From Leptospira sp. WS4.C2 (GTDB lineage Bacteria; Spirochaetota; Leptospiria; Leptospirales; Leptospiraceae), in the NCBI RefSeq assembly GCF_040833985.1, contig NZ_CP162139.1:2314001-2378000 (forward strand): 64,000 nucleotides of DNA, written 5' to 3'. The notes below the pieces were generated by a model that saw nothing but the letters and a program-made list of their open reading frames with translations, did no database searches and was not told where the DNA came from. This document shows, piece by piece, positions 54,740-63,231 of the stretch. The translations under genes were made by a program, and so were the position numbers. The number at the start of each line of letters is the position of its first letter. Within the stretch, counting starts at the first letter, position 1.

Positions 54740-55198
54740 ATGTACGATCTTACAGACACAGATGTAGCCGAACTAATCGATTTAGAAAAACATGTAGAAG
54801 TAGATGAAAAATATGCTTTTCCAGAAATAAATGAAAAAGTTCATATTTCATTATTATCGTCAGACAAGAGAGAAAAATTTTTCTTAGATATTAATCGTGG
54901 ATCTATAGACTTAAGAAGAGTAACCTACCAAACTAGATCTAAAATAATATATCCTTTGGTTAGACTAGATATCTCAGGTCGAAATCATCGAAATCCAGAT
55001 GGAAAAGAACTAGGCGTTCCGCACGTTCATGTTTACAGTCAAGGATTCTCAGATAAATGGGCTTATCCTCCCGAAGAGATTTTCGGAGAAAAGTTTAAAG
55101 ACCTCAAAACAATGGTCGAATATCTAGACATATTTATGGACTATTGTAAAATAATCACCAAACCTGATTTCGATCACGATTTATTTTCATCAATATGA
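54740..55198 (+). CDS. DUF6978-like protein
   Basis: 152 aa, soluble. VHISLLSSDKREKFFLDINRGSIDLRRVTYQTR, VRLDISGRNHRNPDGKELGVPHVHVYSQGF and WAYPPEEIF match a DUF6978-type family; H-x-N-P-D-G...H-V-H-V is suggestive of a metal- or nucleotide-binding site. It overlaps the next gene by four bases (ATGA), forming a two-gene unit. Function unknown. Confidence 0.65.
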   Translation: MYDLTDTDVAELIDLEKHVEVDEKYAFPEINEKVHISLLSSDKREKFFLDINRGSIDLRRVTYQTRSKIIYPLVRLDISGRNHRNPDGKELGVPHVHVYSQGFSDKWAYPPEEIFGEKFKDLKTMVEYLDIFMDYCKIITKPDFDHDLFSSI

Positions 55199-55962
55199 CC
55201 AGCGAAATAGAGAAATTACTTTCAGATTACCATTTTTGGCTTAAAGAAAAAACTTCAATAAAGCCGATTAACGACTGGTTTGAAATATCTACGCCGTATA
55301 TTGACAGACACAACGATTTCTTACAAATATACGTTAAACAAGAAGCTGAAAATCGATTTGTTCTAACAGACGATGGATATGTAATTAATGATTTAGCTAT
55401 GTCAGGTTGTGTTTTAGATACTCCAAAAAGAAAAGAACTATTAGAAACAACTCTAAATGGACTTGGAGTAAATAAAAACGGATCACAACTATTTGTACAA
55501 TCAACAGCGGAAGAATTTCCTCTAAAAAAACATAGCTTAATTCAAGCAATGCTTGCAATAGATGATTTATTTTATACAGCCAAGCCACATATACTTAGCC
55601 TTTTTCTTGAAGATGTTACTCAGTGGATTAAGAAAAATGAAATTCGATGCATTCAAAATGTAAAATTTTCAGGAAAAAGTGGCTATGATCATTATTTCCA
55701 CTTTGTAATTCCTGAATCAAAAGCCAAACCTGAACGAATTGTCCAAGCATTGAATATACCAGATAAAAATAATGTCGAAGTATTTTTATTTGCCTGGTCA
55801 GAAACAAAAGAGAAAAGACCTAATGAATCAAAAGCATATGCAATATTAAATGATAGAGAACATCAAATTTCTCCATCAGTGACAGATGCACTTTCAAAAT
55901 ACGAAATAACACCAATCCCGTGGAAAGAAAGAAGTAAATATATTACTGAATTAGCTGCATAA
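55195..55962 (+). CDS. DUF1828/DUF1829-domain protein
   Basis: 255 aa. N-terminal DUF1828-like region (EISTPYIDRHNDFLQIYVKQEAENRFVLTDDGYVINDLAMSG) and C-terminal DUF1829-like region (VKFSGKSGYDHYFHFVIPESKAKPERIVQALN; VFLFAWSETKEKRP). In families I know this protein is often adjacent to a small partner as here, suggesting a toxin-antitoxin or defence pair (inference). Confidence 0.72.
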   Translation: MTSEIEKLLSDYHFWLKEKTSIKPINDWFEISTPYIDRHNDFLQIYVKQEAENRFVLTDDGYVINDLAMSGCVLDTPKRKELLETTLNGLGVNKNGSQLFVQSTAEEFPLKKHSLIQAMLAIDDLFYTAKPHILSLFLEDVTQWIKKNEIRCIQNVKFSGKSGYDHYFHFVIPESKAKPERIVQALNIPDKNNVEVFLFAWSETKEKRPNESKAYAILNDREHQISPSVTDALSKYEITPIPWKERSKYITELAA

Positions 55963-55978
55963 CAATACCTGGCTTCAG

Positions 55979-56141
55979 CGCATAACAGCGACTAACCGCT
56001 TCGCTTCGGGACGGGCCCTCGCTTGGGCTGCGCCACATAGGCTTCTGGCACTCCCCTTGCATCCGCAAGTGTCGTTCCAGTCCCTAACGTCCCGTCGGGA
56101 CTCAGGGCCAGCCTACGTCGGTTAGTCTAGTTCGTTATGCG
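55979..56141 (+). repeat. attC site 48
   Basis: Cores CGCATAAC (55979-55986) and GTTATGCG (56134-56141); inner arms GACTAACCG/CGGTTAGTC, a perfect 9-bp pair. Confidence 0.92.
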
Positions 56142-56281
56142 AAATTTTTTAAAATTAATTCTAAGAATAATTCAGAGGTTAAAAAATTCCAAATTTACTC
56201 AATTTTTACAAAACTTTTCTAAATCTTTCCCAAATTCCGACTTTATTTACTCAAAATAAAGCTTGAGATCAATTTATTACA

Positions 56282-56296
56282 AGGATACTGTATCCT
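56282..56296. promoter_or_regulatory. perfect inverted repeat, candidate operator of PIN module
   Basis: AGGATAC-T-GTATCCT, a 7-bp perfect inverted repeat with one-base centre, 53 bp before the PIN gene start, in the AT-rich leader of the cassette. Likely binding site of the module's antitoxin. Confidence 0.55.
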
Positions 56297-56349
56297 AGGT
56301 TTACTATTTCAGAACTAAAACTCTGTAGAGTAGCGCCTTTCCTTGATTT

Positions 56350-56802
56350 ATGAGTAAAAGAAAATATAGAGTTTATTTAGACAATTGTTGCTTTAACCGT
56401 CCATACGACAATCAAGATGACATCAAAATTAAAATTGAATCCCTGGCCAAACTCTTCGTACAGGATGCGATCAAAAACAAACAAATTGAACTAATTTGGT
56501 CATACATTTTAAAGTTTGAGAATGATCAAAATCCTTACTTAGATAAACAAATTGCAATTGAAAAATGGGAAGAATTATCTGTATCGAGCGTTGTAGAAAA
56601 TGATGAAATATTAAAAAATGCTGAATCCATTTCTTCACTCGGTCTAAGATCATTAGATGCTTTACACATTGCATGTGCAATCTCTGAAAAATGTGATTAC
56701 TTTCTAACAACAGACAGAGGAATTTTAAAAAAATCTGGATCAATTAATAACATCATTTTGATAAATCCAATTGAATTTGTTAGTATCCTGGAGGAATTAT
56801 GA
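56350..56802 (+). CDS. PIN-domain protein, probable toxin
   Basis: 150 aa. YRVYLDNCCFNRPYD (Asp11), LRSLDALHIACA and YFLTTDRGILKK give the acidic residues of the PIN fold in the form typical of the small L-D-N-C-C-F-N-R-P family. Probable RNase toxin. Its stop overlaps the start of the small gene after it, which has the position of the antitoxin. Confidence 0.78.
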   Translation: MSKRKYRVYLDNCCFNRPYDNQDDIKIKIESLAKLFVQDAIKNKQIELIWSYILKFENDQNPYLDKQIAIEKWEELSVSSVVENDEILKNAESISSLGLRSLDALHIACAISEKCDYFLTTDRGILKKSGSINNIILINPIEFVSILEEL

Positions 56803-56993
56803 AAACCGATACAGAACTTAGAGTAGAAGGAATGAACTTATTATTGAAAAATATGGACATTGTTGATGCAGAAAGGTTTTTCGCCTTAATTCAAGGAGAA
56901 AAATTCGATTATACAAAGTGGAGAAAAAATCTTTGGGAAAAAAGCTCTGTGAAAGAAATCAGCAAACTTGCTATGGAAAATCTCAAAAAATAA
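56799..56993 (+). CDS. probable antitoxin of the PIN module
   Basis: 64 aa, preceded by GGAGGA. KTDTELRVEGMNLLLKNMDIVDAERFFALIQGEKFDYTKWRKNLWE matches the small companion proteins of such PIN genes. It lies downstream of the toxin and overlaps it by four bases (ATGA). Confidence 0.72.
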   Translation: MKTDTELRVEGMNLLLKNMDIVDAERFFALIQGEKFDYTKWRKNLWEKSSVKEISKLAMENLKK

Positions 56994-57034
56994 ATTTTTC
57001 CAAATCACCAATTTTCCATTAACAAAAAAAACTT

Positions 57035-57197
57035 CGCATAACAGCGCCTTAACGCTTCGCTTCGGCACAAGGCCTCGCTCGGTCTGCGACACATAGGCTT
57101 CTGGCACTCCCCTTGCATCCGCAAGTGTCGTTCCAGTCCCTAACGTCCCGTTGGGACTCAGGGTCAGCCTACGTCGTTAAGGCTAGTTCGTTATACG
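57035..57197 (+). repeat. attC site 49
   Basis: Cores CGCATAAC (57035-57042) and GTTATACG (57190-57197); inner arms GCCTTAACG/CGTTAAGGC. Confidence 0.92.
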
Positions 57198-57220
57198 AAA
57201 TTGCCTAAAATGAAATTTAT

Positions 57221-57760
57221 ATGAAGAACGGCGAATTAATAAAATTAACTCTAGAAACATTAAAAAAAAGATTAAATAAAAATAGTGAGTTGGCGTGCCA
57301 AAACGCAAACGGATCATTTTCATCAAGTAAATGTGTATTTAATCCACCAATTCTTGACGAAGAAATCATAAGATTTCAGACTAAACTTAAATATGAACTT
57401 CCAATAGATTATATAAATTTTTTAATGATAAACAACGGCTGTACTTTATTTGAAGATTCAAATTTTGGAGGTGAAAATATTTTTTACAGATTAGAAGAAA
57501 TTGAATCTAACACGTATGAAGACAATGGAGAAGGATTTCTGAAAATTGGAACGATCTATCAAGAAAATATAATAATTAATCTCAAATTATATAAGAAAGG
57601 TGAACCAAATTATTTAATGGTAAAGGATCAACATGATCATTTTCTTGAAGCAATAAAATTAGAATCTAATTTCGAAATATGGTTTGATAGATTCATAATT
57701 TGCCAAGGTGAAAAATTTTGGAATTGGAAATATCAAACAGCAGAAGATTATTATAAGTAA
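57221..57760 (+). CDS. SMI1/KNR4 (SUKH) family protein
   Basis: 179 aa. NPPILDEEIIRFQTKLKYELPIDYINFLMINNGCTLF is the characteristic N-terminal region of SUKH proteins, followed by GGENIFYRLEEIES and IGTIYQENIIINLKLYKKGEPNYLMVKD. SUKH proteins commonly act as immunity proteins against nuclease toxins (family knowledge). No toxin in this cassette; it may be an orphan immunity gene. Confidence 0.8.
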   Translation: MKNGELIKLTLETLKKRLNKNSELACQNANGSFSSSKCVFNPPILDEEIIRFQTKLKYELPIDYINFLMINNGCTLFEDSNFGGENIFYRLEEIESNTYEDNGEGFLKIGTIYQENIIINLKLYKKGEPNYLMVKDQHDHFLEAIKLESNFEIWFDRFIICQGEKFWNWKYQTAEDYYK

Positions 57761-57801
57761 TAAATGAAATATCTCGACTTAATCAAATAAATAGGCAACT
57801 T

Positions 57802-57965
57802 CGTATAACATCGGCTTAACGCTTCGCTTCGGCACAAGGCCTCGCTCGGTCTGCGACACATAGGCTTCTGGCACTCCCCTTGCCTTCGCAAGTGTCGTTC
57901 CAGTCCCTAACGTCCCGTTGGGACTCAGGGTCAGCCTACGTCGTTAAGGCTAGTTCGTTAATTGC
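57802..57965 (+). repeat. attC site 50
   Basis: Left core CGTATAAC (57802-57809), right core GTTAATTGC (57957-57965) leading into the third gene-less cassette; arms GGCTTAACG/CGTTAAGGC. Confidence 0.9.
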
Positions 57966-58270
57966 AATTGGTAGATTCTATTCAAAAAAACCAGCGCGCA
58001 ATTTTTCTTAAAAAGTCAGAGTCCAACTTTGCTCAAATCAATAATAGATCTTTATATCGGTTTTATTACTTTGTTAAAGATTCGGGCGCTTTAAAGAAAA
58101 GAAAAAAAAATAAGAGGTTTATTTCTCTCCATTTCCTATTATTTTTTGGTCACGGTTTGCATGGTTCAAAAACGATTTCCGGGCTTTGAAGACCAAGAAT
58201 AAGAAAGAAAATTTGTGCGCTGGGAATTCGCACACTTCGTATATATCTCAAACACAATAGGAAACCAACT
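57966..58270. repeat. gene-less cassette, copy 3 of 3
   Basis: Aligns end to end with copies 1 and 2 but with scattered substitutions (for example CGGGCGC for CGAGCGC, AAGAAAAAAAATAAG for AAGAATAAGAATTAAG, TTTGGTCACGG for TTTGCTCACGG). Length is preserved. A 75-codon frame through it is broken in the other copies and is not a gene. Confidence 0.8.
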
Positions 58271-58439
58271 GCAATTAACTACCGCTAACCACTTCGCTTC
58301 GGGACTTGCGCCCTCGCTCGGCCTTCGGCACATAGGCTTTTGTCACTCCTCTTGCTTACGCAAGCGTCGTGCCAATCCCTAACGCCTCCGCACGGAGGCT
58401 CAGGGCCAGCCTACGTCGGTTAGCTAGTTACGTTATACG
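58271..58439 (+). repeat. attC site 51 (gene-less-cassette type)
   Basis: Left core GCAATTAAC (58271-58279), right core GTTATACG (58432-58439); inner arms CTAACC/GGTTAG. Confidence 0.9.
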
Positions 58440-58586
58440 ACATAGCCTAAAAAATAAGCTTTAACATTTGAATTTGCGAAATAGGAAGGGAAAAAAACTA
58501 TAATTGCGTAATCAACCCATATTCAAGTTACAATTTTCTTTAACTTTCCGGAAAAAATTCAGAAATTTCTGATTGAAAGTGATTAC

Positions 58587-58604
58587 ACAATGTTACAACA
58601 TTGT
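58587..58604. promoter_or_regulatory. inverted repeat, candidate operator of the Doc module
   Basis: ACAATGTT-AC-AACATTGT, a perfect 8-bp inverted repeat with 2-bp centre, 15 bp before the antitoxin start. Likely autoregulatory site. Confidence 0.6.
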
Positions 58605-58619
58605 TATTACAGGCTAAAT

Positions 58620-58832
58620 ATGTTAAAAAAATTAGTACAACACGGGAACAGCTCCGCTTTAGTTATTGAGAAACCGATTCTTGAACTTTTAAAAATTGAT
58701 CAAAACTCGACTCTCGAAGTTACTACTGATGGCAAATCTTTGATTATCAAACCAATAGAAAAGAGTATTACAAAATCTCTTGAAAAAATTAATAAAGCTC
58801 ACGGCAAAACACTCAAAAAACTTGCCCAATAA
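58620..58832 (+). CDS. AbrB/MazE-fold antitoxin
   Basis: 70 aa from the ATG at 58620; an earlier in-frame ATG at 58590 lies inside the operator-like repeat. MLKKLVQHGNSSALVIEKPILELLKIDQNSTLEVTTDGKSLIIKPIE is an AbrB/MazE swapped-hairpin DNA-binding domain. Shares one base with the Doc-like gene (TAATG). Confidence 0.84.
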   Translation: MLKKLVQHGNSSALVIEKPILELLKIDQNSTLEVTTDGKSLIIKPIEKSITKSLEKINKAHGKTLKKLAQ

Positions 58833-59230
58833 TGCTGGATGAAACTATATTCCTCTCCATTGAGGATGTAATTCTTATACACAAAAATCAAATCGAACTC
58901 TATGGCGGAGCAAATGACATTCGTGATCACGGACTTTTAGAATCGGCCATTAACCAACCAATGGCCACTTTTGATGGTATCCGTTTACACCCTTCTCTAT
59001 TCGATAAAGCAGCTGCCTATTTATATTACTTATGCAAAAATCATCCTTTTTTGGATGGAAATAAACGAGTTGCATTGGCTTCTTCATTAGTCTTTCTCGA
59101 TATTAACGGATACGAAATACTTGATCCAAATGAAATCTTATATAACTTCGTAATTGGAGTCGCCGAAGGACAATACACGTTAGAAGCGATTAAGAAAATA
59201 TTAGAATCTCTAGCTAAACTTAATATCTAA
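58832..59230 (+). CDS. doc: Doc-type death-on-curing toxin
   Basis: 132 aa. FLSIEDVILIHKNQIELYGGANDIRDHGLLESAINQP and the Fic-like HPFLDGNKRVAL (His71) define Doc, a kinase that inactivates EF-Tu by phosphorylation. Here it is paired with an AbrB-fold antitoxin rather than Phd. Complete two-gene addiction module. Confidence 0.9.
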   Translation: MLDETIFLSIEDVILIHKNQIELYGGANDIRDHGLLESAINQPMATFDGIRLHPSLFDKAAAYLYYLCKNHPFLDGNKRVALASSLVFLDINGYEILDPNEILYNFVIGVAEGQYTLEAIKKILESLAKLNI

Positions 59231-59243
59231 CAATAGGCTACGT

Positions 59244-59407
59244 CGTATAACAGCATGGAAACGCTGCGCTTCGGCACGAGGCCTCGCTTGGGCTGCGCCA
59301 CATTTCCCTTCTGTCACTCGTTTGCAGCCGCAAACTCCGTGCCAGTCCCTAACGTCCCGTTCGGGACTCAGGGTCGGGAAACGTCGTCTCCACTAGTTCG
59401 TTATACG
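59244..59407 (+). repeat. attC site 52
   Basis: Cores CGTATAAC (59244-59251) and GTTATACG (59400-59407); inner arms ATGGAAACG/CGTCTCCAC. Confidence 0.92.
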
Positions 59408-59569
59408 ACATTTTAAGTAATCCAATTTGAAGAAGGAAATAAGTCGTTTTTCTTCCTCCGAAATAAAAAATATCAGATAGGAGATTTAATACCTTATTAT
59501 ATTTATGTAGAATTAAATAAGATCAAAAAAATCAGTTGAAAGAAAATTATAAGCTAGCTAATCGAAAAA

Positions 59570-60451
59570 ATGAAGACCCAAATTACCAATAACATAATCT
59601 GGATTTTTTTTATCATTATATTTCACCAAAATTGTTTTTGGACTATGAAAACTTATGAAAATGCTTACCCATATCCCAAAAGTGGCAAAGTTCCGATTAC
59701 TGAAATTGAAAGTATTCTTATTGATACTAATGATACGATAAAAGTCAAAACCAATGAAAATTCAGGCTGTTTAAAAATAAGTAATGGGTCCTATTTCCTT
59801 TGGTTTCGCAAAAAATCGCTAAACCAGAAATGCGAATCATTTAAAAATGAAAATTCAGAACAAGGATCATTAACATTCCTAAATATCTCAAATTCTGCTA
59901 TACTTAGAAAAGACAAAATAATATTAGATTTTTCTTCATTTCCTCCAGAGAAATTTTTATTAACAAATCCGTATGTCGTTTGGAGTGCCTCGGAAGGATT
60001 TTATGGCTACTCAAATGATCCAAAAGTAGACTCCACTTTTAAAAACGCTTACATTTCAAATGACTATAAATATTTATTTGTAGAAAAAAAGGATAAAATG
60101 TTTGTTTTCAATGCACATGAAGAAAAGTCAGTGATCCGGAGAATAGTAATTGAAAATTTAGCAAATAAATTAATTAAAACTTATAAAAACAAAATTATAC
60201 CTATCAAATTCATACAGATCAAAGATACTGGAATATTATCTATCACTCAATCCAACAAAAGGCAATTCTATGCACTTGCAAACACTCCAAATTTATACGA
60301 TATAAATTTGGACATCACAAAGGATAAGGAACAAAAACCAAATTATGAGTATCTCCCTCTTCTGCCAATTAGTCTAATTGCAGATATAATTATTAGCCCT
60401 ATTGTTATCCCATTCTATACTTACTATTTTGTGAGAATGAGAATAAAATAG
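59570..60451 (+). CDS. putative lipoprotein or membrane-anchored protein
   Basis: 293 aa. Hydrophobic segment ends IFHQNC (Cys22), a loose lipobox. The C-terminal NYEYLPLLPISLIADIIISPIVIPFYTYYFV resembles the hydrophobic ends of the FNQTR lipoproteins at 53693 and 60758, suggesting a wider family. Remaining sequence unrecognised. Leader of 160 bp shows no gene. Confidence 0.6.
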   Translation: MKTQITNNIIWIFFIIIFHQNCFWTMKTYENAYPYPKSGKVPITEIESILIDTNDTIKVKTNENSGCLKISNGSYFLWFRKKSLNQKCESFKNENSEQGSLTFLNISNSAILRKDKIILDFSSFPPEKFLLTNPYVVWSASEGFYGYSNDPKVDSTFKNAYISNDYKYLFVEKKDKMFVFNAHEEKSVIRRIVIENLANKLIKTYKNKIIPIKFIQIKDTGILSITQSNKRQFYALANTPNLYDINLDITKDKEQKPNYEYLPLLPISLIADIIISPIVIPFYTYYFVRMRIK

Positions 60452-60538
60452 TAAGCTGAAATGTTATTCATGTTGTAATATCAATATTAAATTTACAAAA
60501 TTAATAAAATTTAAATTTTCTGGTAAAACTTAAAACGT

Positions 60539-60704
60539 CGTATAACAGCGACTTACCGCTACGCTTCGGGACTTCGCCCTCGCTCGGCCTACGGCAAATT
60601 CCCCTTCTGGCATTCGCCTTGCGTTCGCAAGCTACATGCCAGTCCCTAACGTCCCGTTCCGGGACTCAGGGTCGGGGAACTTCGGTAAGTCTATTCGTTA
60701 GCCG
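60539..60704 (+). repeat. attC site 53
   Basis: Left core CGTATAAC (60539-60546), right core GTTAGCCG (60697-60704), paired with CGGCTAAC at the next site; the right spacer is shortened to CTATTCG. Inner arms ACTTACCG/CGGTAAGT. Confidence 0.9.
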
Positions 60705-60757
60705 CAATTGATAAAACGAGAGGAGATTATATTTTAAATTTAATTATAAAAACACCA

Positions 60758-61534
60758 ATGTCAATTCCTCAAAAAAAAATAATTCTATTTTTAGTTCTAC
60801 TCACTATTTCATGTTATAATTTTAATCAGACAAGGAAAGTTTCAAAAAAAATTAAAGGAATAGAAGATATTGAAATTTTAAATATACTAAGTGCTTCAAA
60901 ATTAGAAACAAATGAAATAAAAATAGTCGCATCCATAAAATACAAAGAAAATAATCAACCAGAAAATACAAAATGCATATTAATTGTATACAATAGTTAC
61001 TTCGAAGAGTTTAAATTTAAAAAGTATATTGAAAATAAAGCAATTTTCGAAGATTGTCCCGACACTAAATCTTTACATTCAATACAATATGAATTCGAAA
61101 AACCAAGCAGAAAAATTTCAAAAAATAAATACAAGTCAATAGATAAAATTGAAAAAAACACTAACAATAAAAATACCTTTAAATTAATAATAGAACTAGA
61201 ATATGACCATATTATTTTAAATTTGGATCAAAATTATGATATTCTGAATAGATTTTCTAAATATCCACCAGATTATAATAAACCAGCTATTATTCAATCT
61301 AAACCTACATTTTACCTTTTATATCCTTTTTCAATAACATATGACTTATTTTCAGGTACATTACATACAATAGCTATGCCTATTATGTACGTCTGTGGAA
61401 TAGGTCTATCGAAAGCATTACAAACGAATCCAAGTAATTTGGAAAATTTAATTACTATGCCTTTAATCTATACGACATGCCCAGTTTCAAAATTGTTAAT
61501 TTACCCAGATGGATACAAAATAATATCTGATTAA
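60758..61534 (+). CDS. putative lipoprotein of a paralogous family (FNQTR)
   Basis: 258 aa. Signal ends LLTISC (Cys18), followed by YNFNQTRKVSKKIKGIEDIEI. Related along its length to the protein at 53693-54496, most clearly at TYDLFSGTLHTIAMP and LLIYPDGYKI. Function unknown; carried as the only gene of its cassette. Confidence 0.66.
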   Translation: MSIPQKKIILFLVLLTISCYNFNQTRKVSKKIKGIEDIEILNILSASKLETNEIKIVASIKYKENNQPENTKCILIVYNSYFEEFKFKKYIENKAIFEDCPDTKSLHSIQYEFEKPSRKISKNKYKSIDKIEKNTNNKNTFKLIIELEYDHIILNLDQNYDILNRFSKYPPDYNKPAIIQSKPTFYLLYPFSITYDLFSGTLHTIAMPIMYVCGIGLSKALQTNPSNLENLITMPLIYTTCPVSKLLIYPDGYKIISD

Positions 61535-61565
61535 ATTAAGTAAAAATTTGTAGAATTATCAACTG

Positions 61566-61731
61566 CGGCTAACAACGGGGAAACGCTTCACTTCGGCACT
61601 GCCGGCCTCGTTCGGGCTGCGCCACATTCCTCTCCGTCACGATTCTTGCCTTCGCAAGATTCGCGCCGACGCTAACGCCTCCTTCAGAGGCTCAGCTTCG
61701 AGGAACGTCGTCTCCCCTAGTTCGTTATACG
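61566..61731 (+). repeat. attC site 54
   Basis: Left core CGGCTAAC (61566-61573), right core GTTATACG (61724-61731); inner arms GGGGAAACG/CGTCTCCCC. Confidence 0.92.
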
Positions 61732-61743
61732 ACAGTCAGCAAA

Positions 61744-61768
61744 TGTATGCCTCAGGACATGGGTAACA
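61744..61768 (+). mobile_element. solitary left end of the IS481-family element
   Basis: The terminal 25 bases of the IS (TGTATGCC...GGGTAACA) occur alone, starting 12 bp after the attC like both full copies. The direct repeat CAGCAAA flanks a 23-bp core (61737-61743 and 61767-61773; the second repeat overlaps the last two IS-matching bases). No transposase remains. Confidence 0.7.
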
Positions 61769-61796
61769 GCAAAGAAAAAAACTCACAAAATAGTGA

Positions 61797-61834
61797 TTGA
61801 CATTAGAACAAAATATATATTCAATAATATATAT
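61797..61834 (+). promoter_or_regulatory. promoter/operator of the VapBC module
   Basis: -35-like TTGACA (61797-61802), followed at about normal spacing by a weak -10 (near TTCAAT, 61820-61825). An inverted repeat ATATATAT-tcaata-ATATATAT (61813-61834) covers the -10 and runs into the ATG at 61833. Suggests a leaderless, autorepressed transcript. Confidence 0.5.
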
Positions 61835-62063
61835 GAATCGTGCGAAATTATTTAAAAATGGTGACAGTCAAGCGATTAGACTCCCTAAAGAATTTAGATT
61901 CAAAGGAAAAGAAGTCTACATTAGAAAAGATGGAAATTGTGTAATCATTTCTCCTATCGACGATGCCGTTGACAGATTTTGGAAATCTTTAAATGATTTT
62001 TCTGATGATTTTCAAATTGAAAGAAATCAGCCTAAGTCTTTCGACAAACGAAATTCGATATGA
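61833..62063 (+). CDS. vapB: VapB-type AbrB-fold antitoxin
   Basis: 76 aa from the ATG at 61833. NRAKLFKNGDSQAIRLPKEFRFKGKEVYIRKDGNCVIISP is the standard VapB swapped-hairpin domain, and the tail VDRFWKSLNDFSDDFQIERNQP is the toxin-wrapping part. Overlaps vapC by four bases (ATGA). Confidence 0.9.
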   Translation: MNRAKLFKNGDSQAIRLPKEFRFKGKEVYIRKDGNCVIISPIDDAVDRFWKSLNDFSDDFQIERNQPKSFDKRNSI

Positions 62064-62464
62064 ATCAATATTTATTAGATACAAATATCTGTATCTATAT
62101 CATTAATAAAAAACCTGAAAAAGTTTACCAAAAATTCAAAAAAATTACCCTAGATAACATCTTCATTTCAAGCATCACTGAGTTTGAATTAAAATATGGG
62201 GTTCAAAAAAGTAAAAAAGCTGATCAAAATCAAAAAACTCTAAATGATTTTCTAGGTTATTTAAATGTCATTAACTTTGACTCAGAATCAGCTTCCGTAG
62301 CGGGATCTATCAGATCTAAACTTGAACAAAAAGGTGAGAAAATTGGACCTTATGATTTGCTTATTGCTTCCCAGGCGATTTCTAGCGATATTATTCTAGT
62401 AACAAATAATGAAAGAGAATTTAAAAGAATTAAAGAACTTAAAATAGAAAATTGGGTTCTTTAA
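62060..62464 (+). CDS. vapC: VapC PIN-domain toxin
   Basis: 134 aa. YLLDTNICIYIIN (Asp7), SSITEFELKYGV (Glu), GPYDLLIASQA (Asp) and LVTNNEREFKRI are the four conserved blocks of VapC RNases, which cleave tRNA or rRNA. Complete module with the VapB upstream. Confidence 0.92.
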   Translation: MNQYLLDTNICIYIINKKPEKVYQKFKKITLDNIFISSITEFELKYGVQKSKKADQNQKTLNDFLGYLNVINFDSESASVAGSIRSKLEQKGEKIGPYDLLIASQAISSDIILVTNNEREFKRIKELKIENWVL

Positions 62465-62476
62465 CATGCTGACCGT

Positions 62477-62642
62477 CGTATAACAGCGACTTACCGCTGC
62501 GCTTCGGGACAAGCCCTCGCTCGGCCTTCGGCAAATTCCCCTTCTGGCATTCGCCTTGCTTACGCAAGCTACATGCCAGTCCCTAACGTCCCGTTCCGGG
62601 ACTCAGGGTCGGGGAACTTCGGTAAGTCTAGTTCGTTATGCG
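62477..62642 (+). repeat. attC site 55
   Basis: Cores CGTATAAC (62477-62484) and GTTATGCG (62635-62642); inner arms ACTTACCG/CGGTAAGT. Confidence 0.92.
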
Positions 62643-62751
62643 CAATGTCCAAAAAATGAATTAAGAAAAAATACGATAAGATATCTTGAATCTTAGATCA
62701 ATTTCACTATTTAAGCAAAAGATTAAGCTCGCAATAAACCATTATATATAT

Positions 62752-63207
62752 ATGAACCTTTACGATTCCTTCGAAAAAAACTTAATAAACTATATCGAAT
62801 CTTACAAATTTGAACTTGAAAAATATAAATTCAAATTTTATTCAAAAACTGTGGGTCCAGGAATGGGGGCCATTGTTGAATTGTCATATAAAGAATATAA
62901 TTTAATAATAACAAACGATAGAGGACATTTTTTTATAGATTTAAAGTCTAAAGCGGAATTCAAAGACCTGAATTTTCAATTGGATTCAATATTATCTTAT
63001 ATTCTATTTCAAAAAATGGAAAATTTGGATAAAGTTAATAGAAAGCAAGTATTACTTGGTGAAGAATTTCCAGATTTATTGACTGATCCATTGAAATATT
63101 ATTTCATCTATCGTAATGAAATAAATGAAGTAGAACTTAATACTCAATTTAACAAAATAATTAATAAATTGCAAACTGAAAGATCGAAATATTTGTTTGC
63201 ACAATGA
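62752..63207 (+). CDS. small soluble protein of unknown function
   Basis: 151 aa from the ATG at 62752; a TTG at 62686 would add 22 residues and neither start has a good ribosome-binding site. Contains TVGPGMGAIVELSYKEYNLIITNDRGHFFIDL, a beta-rich segment, then a helical C-terminus. It resembles small immunity-type proteins in size and composition, but no family is recognised. Confidence 0.5.
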   Translation: MNLYDSFEKNLINYIESYKFELEKYKFKFYSKTVGPGMGAIVELSYKEYNLIITNDRGHFFIDLKSKAEFKDLNFQLDSILSYILFQKMENLDKVNRKQVLLGEEFPDLLTDPLKYYFIYRNEINEVELNTQFNKIINKLQTERSKYLFAQ

Positions 63208-63231
63208 ATATTTCATGATTAACCAGAATAT

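Noticed and set aside
57962..58189. 75-codon frame in the third gene-less cassette
   Set aside because: Copies 1 and 2, which are otherwise nearly the same, are broken in this frame.
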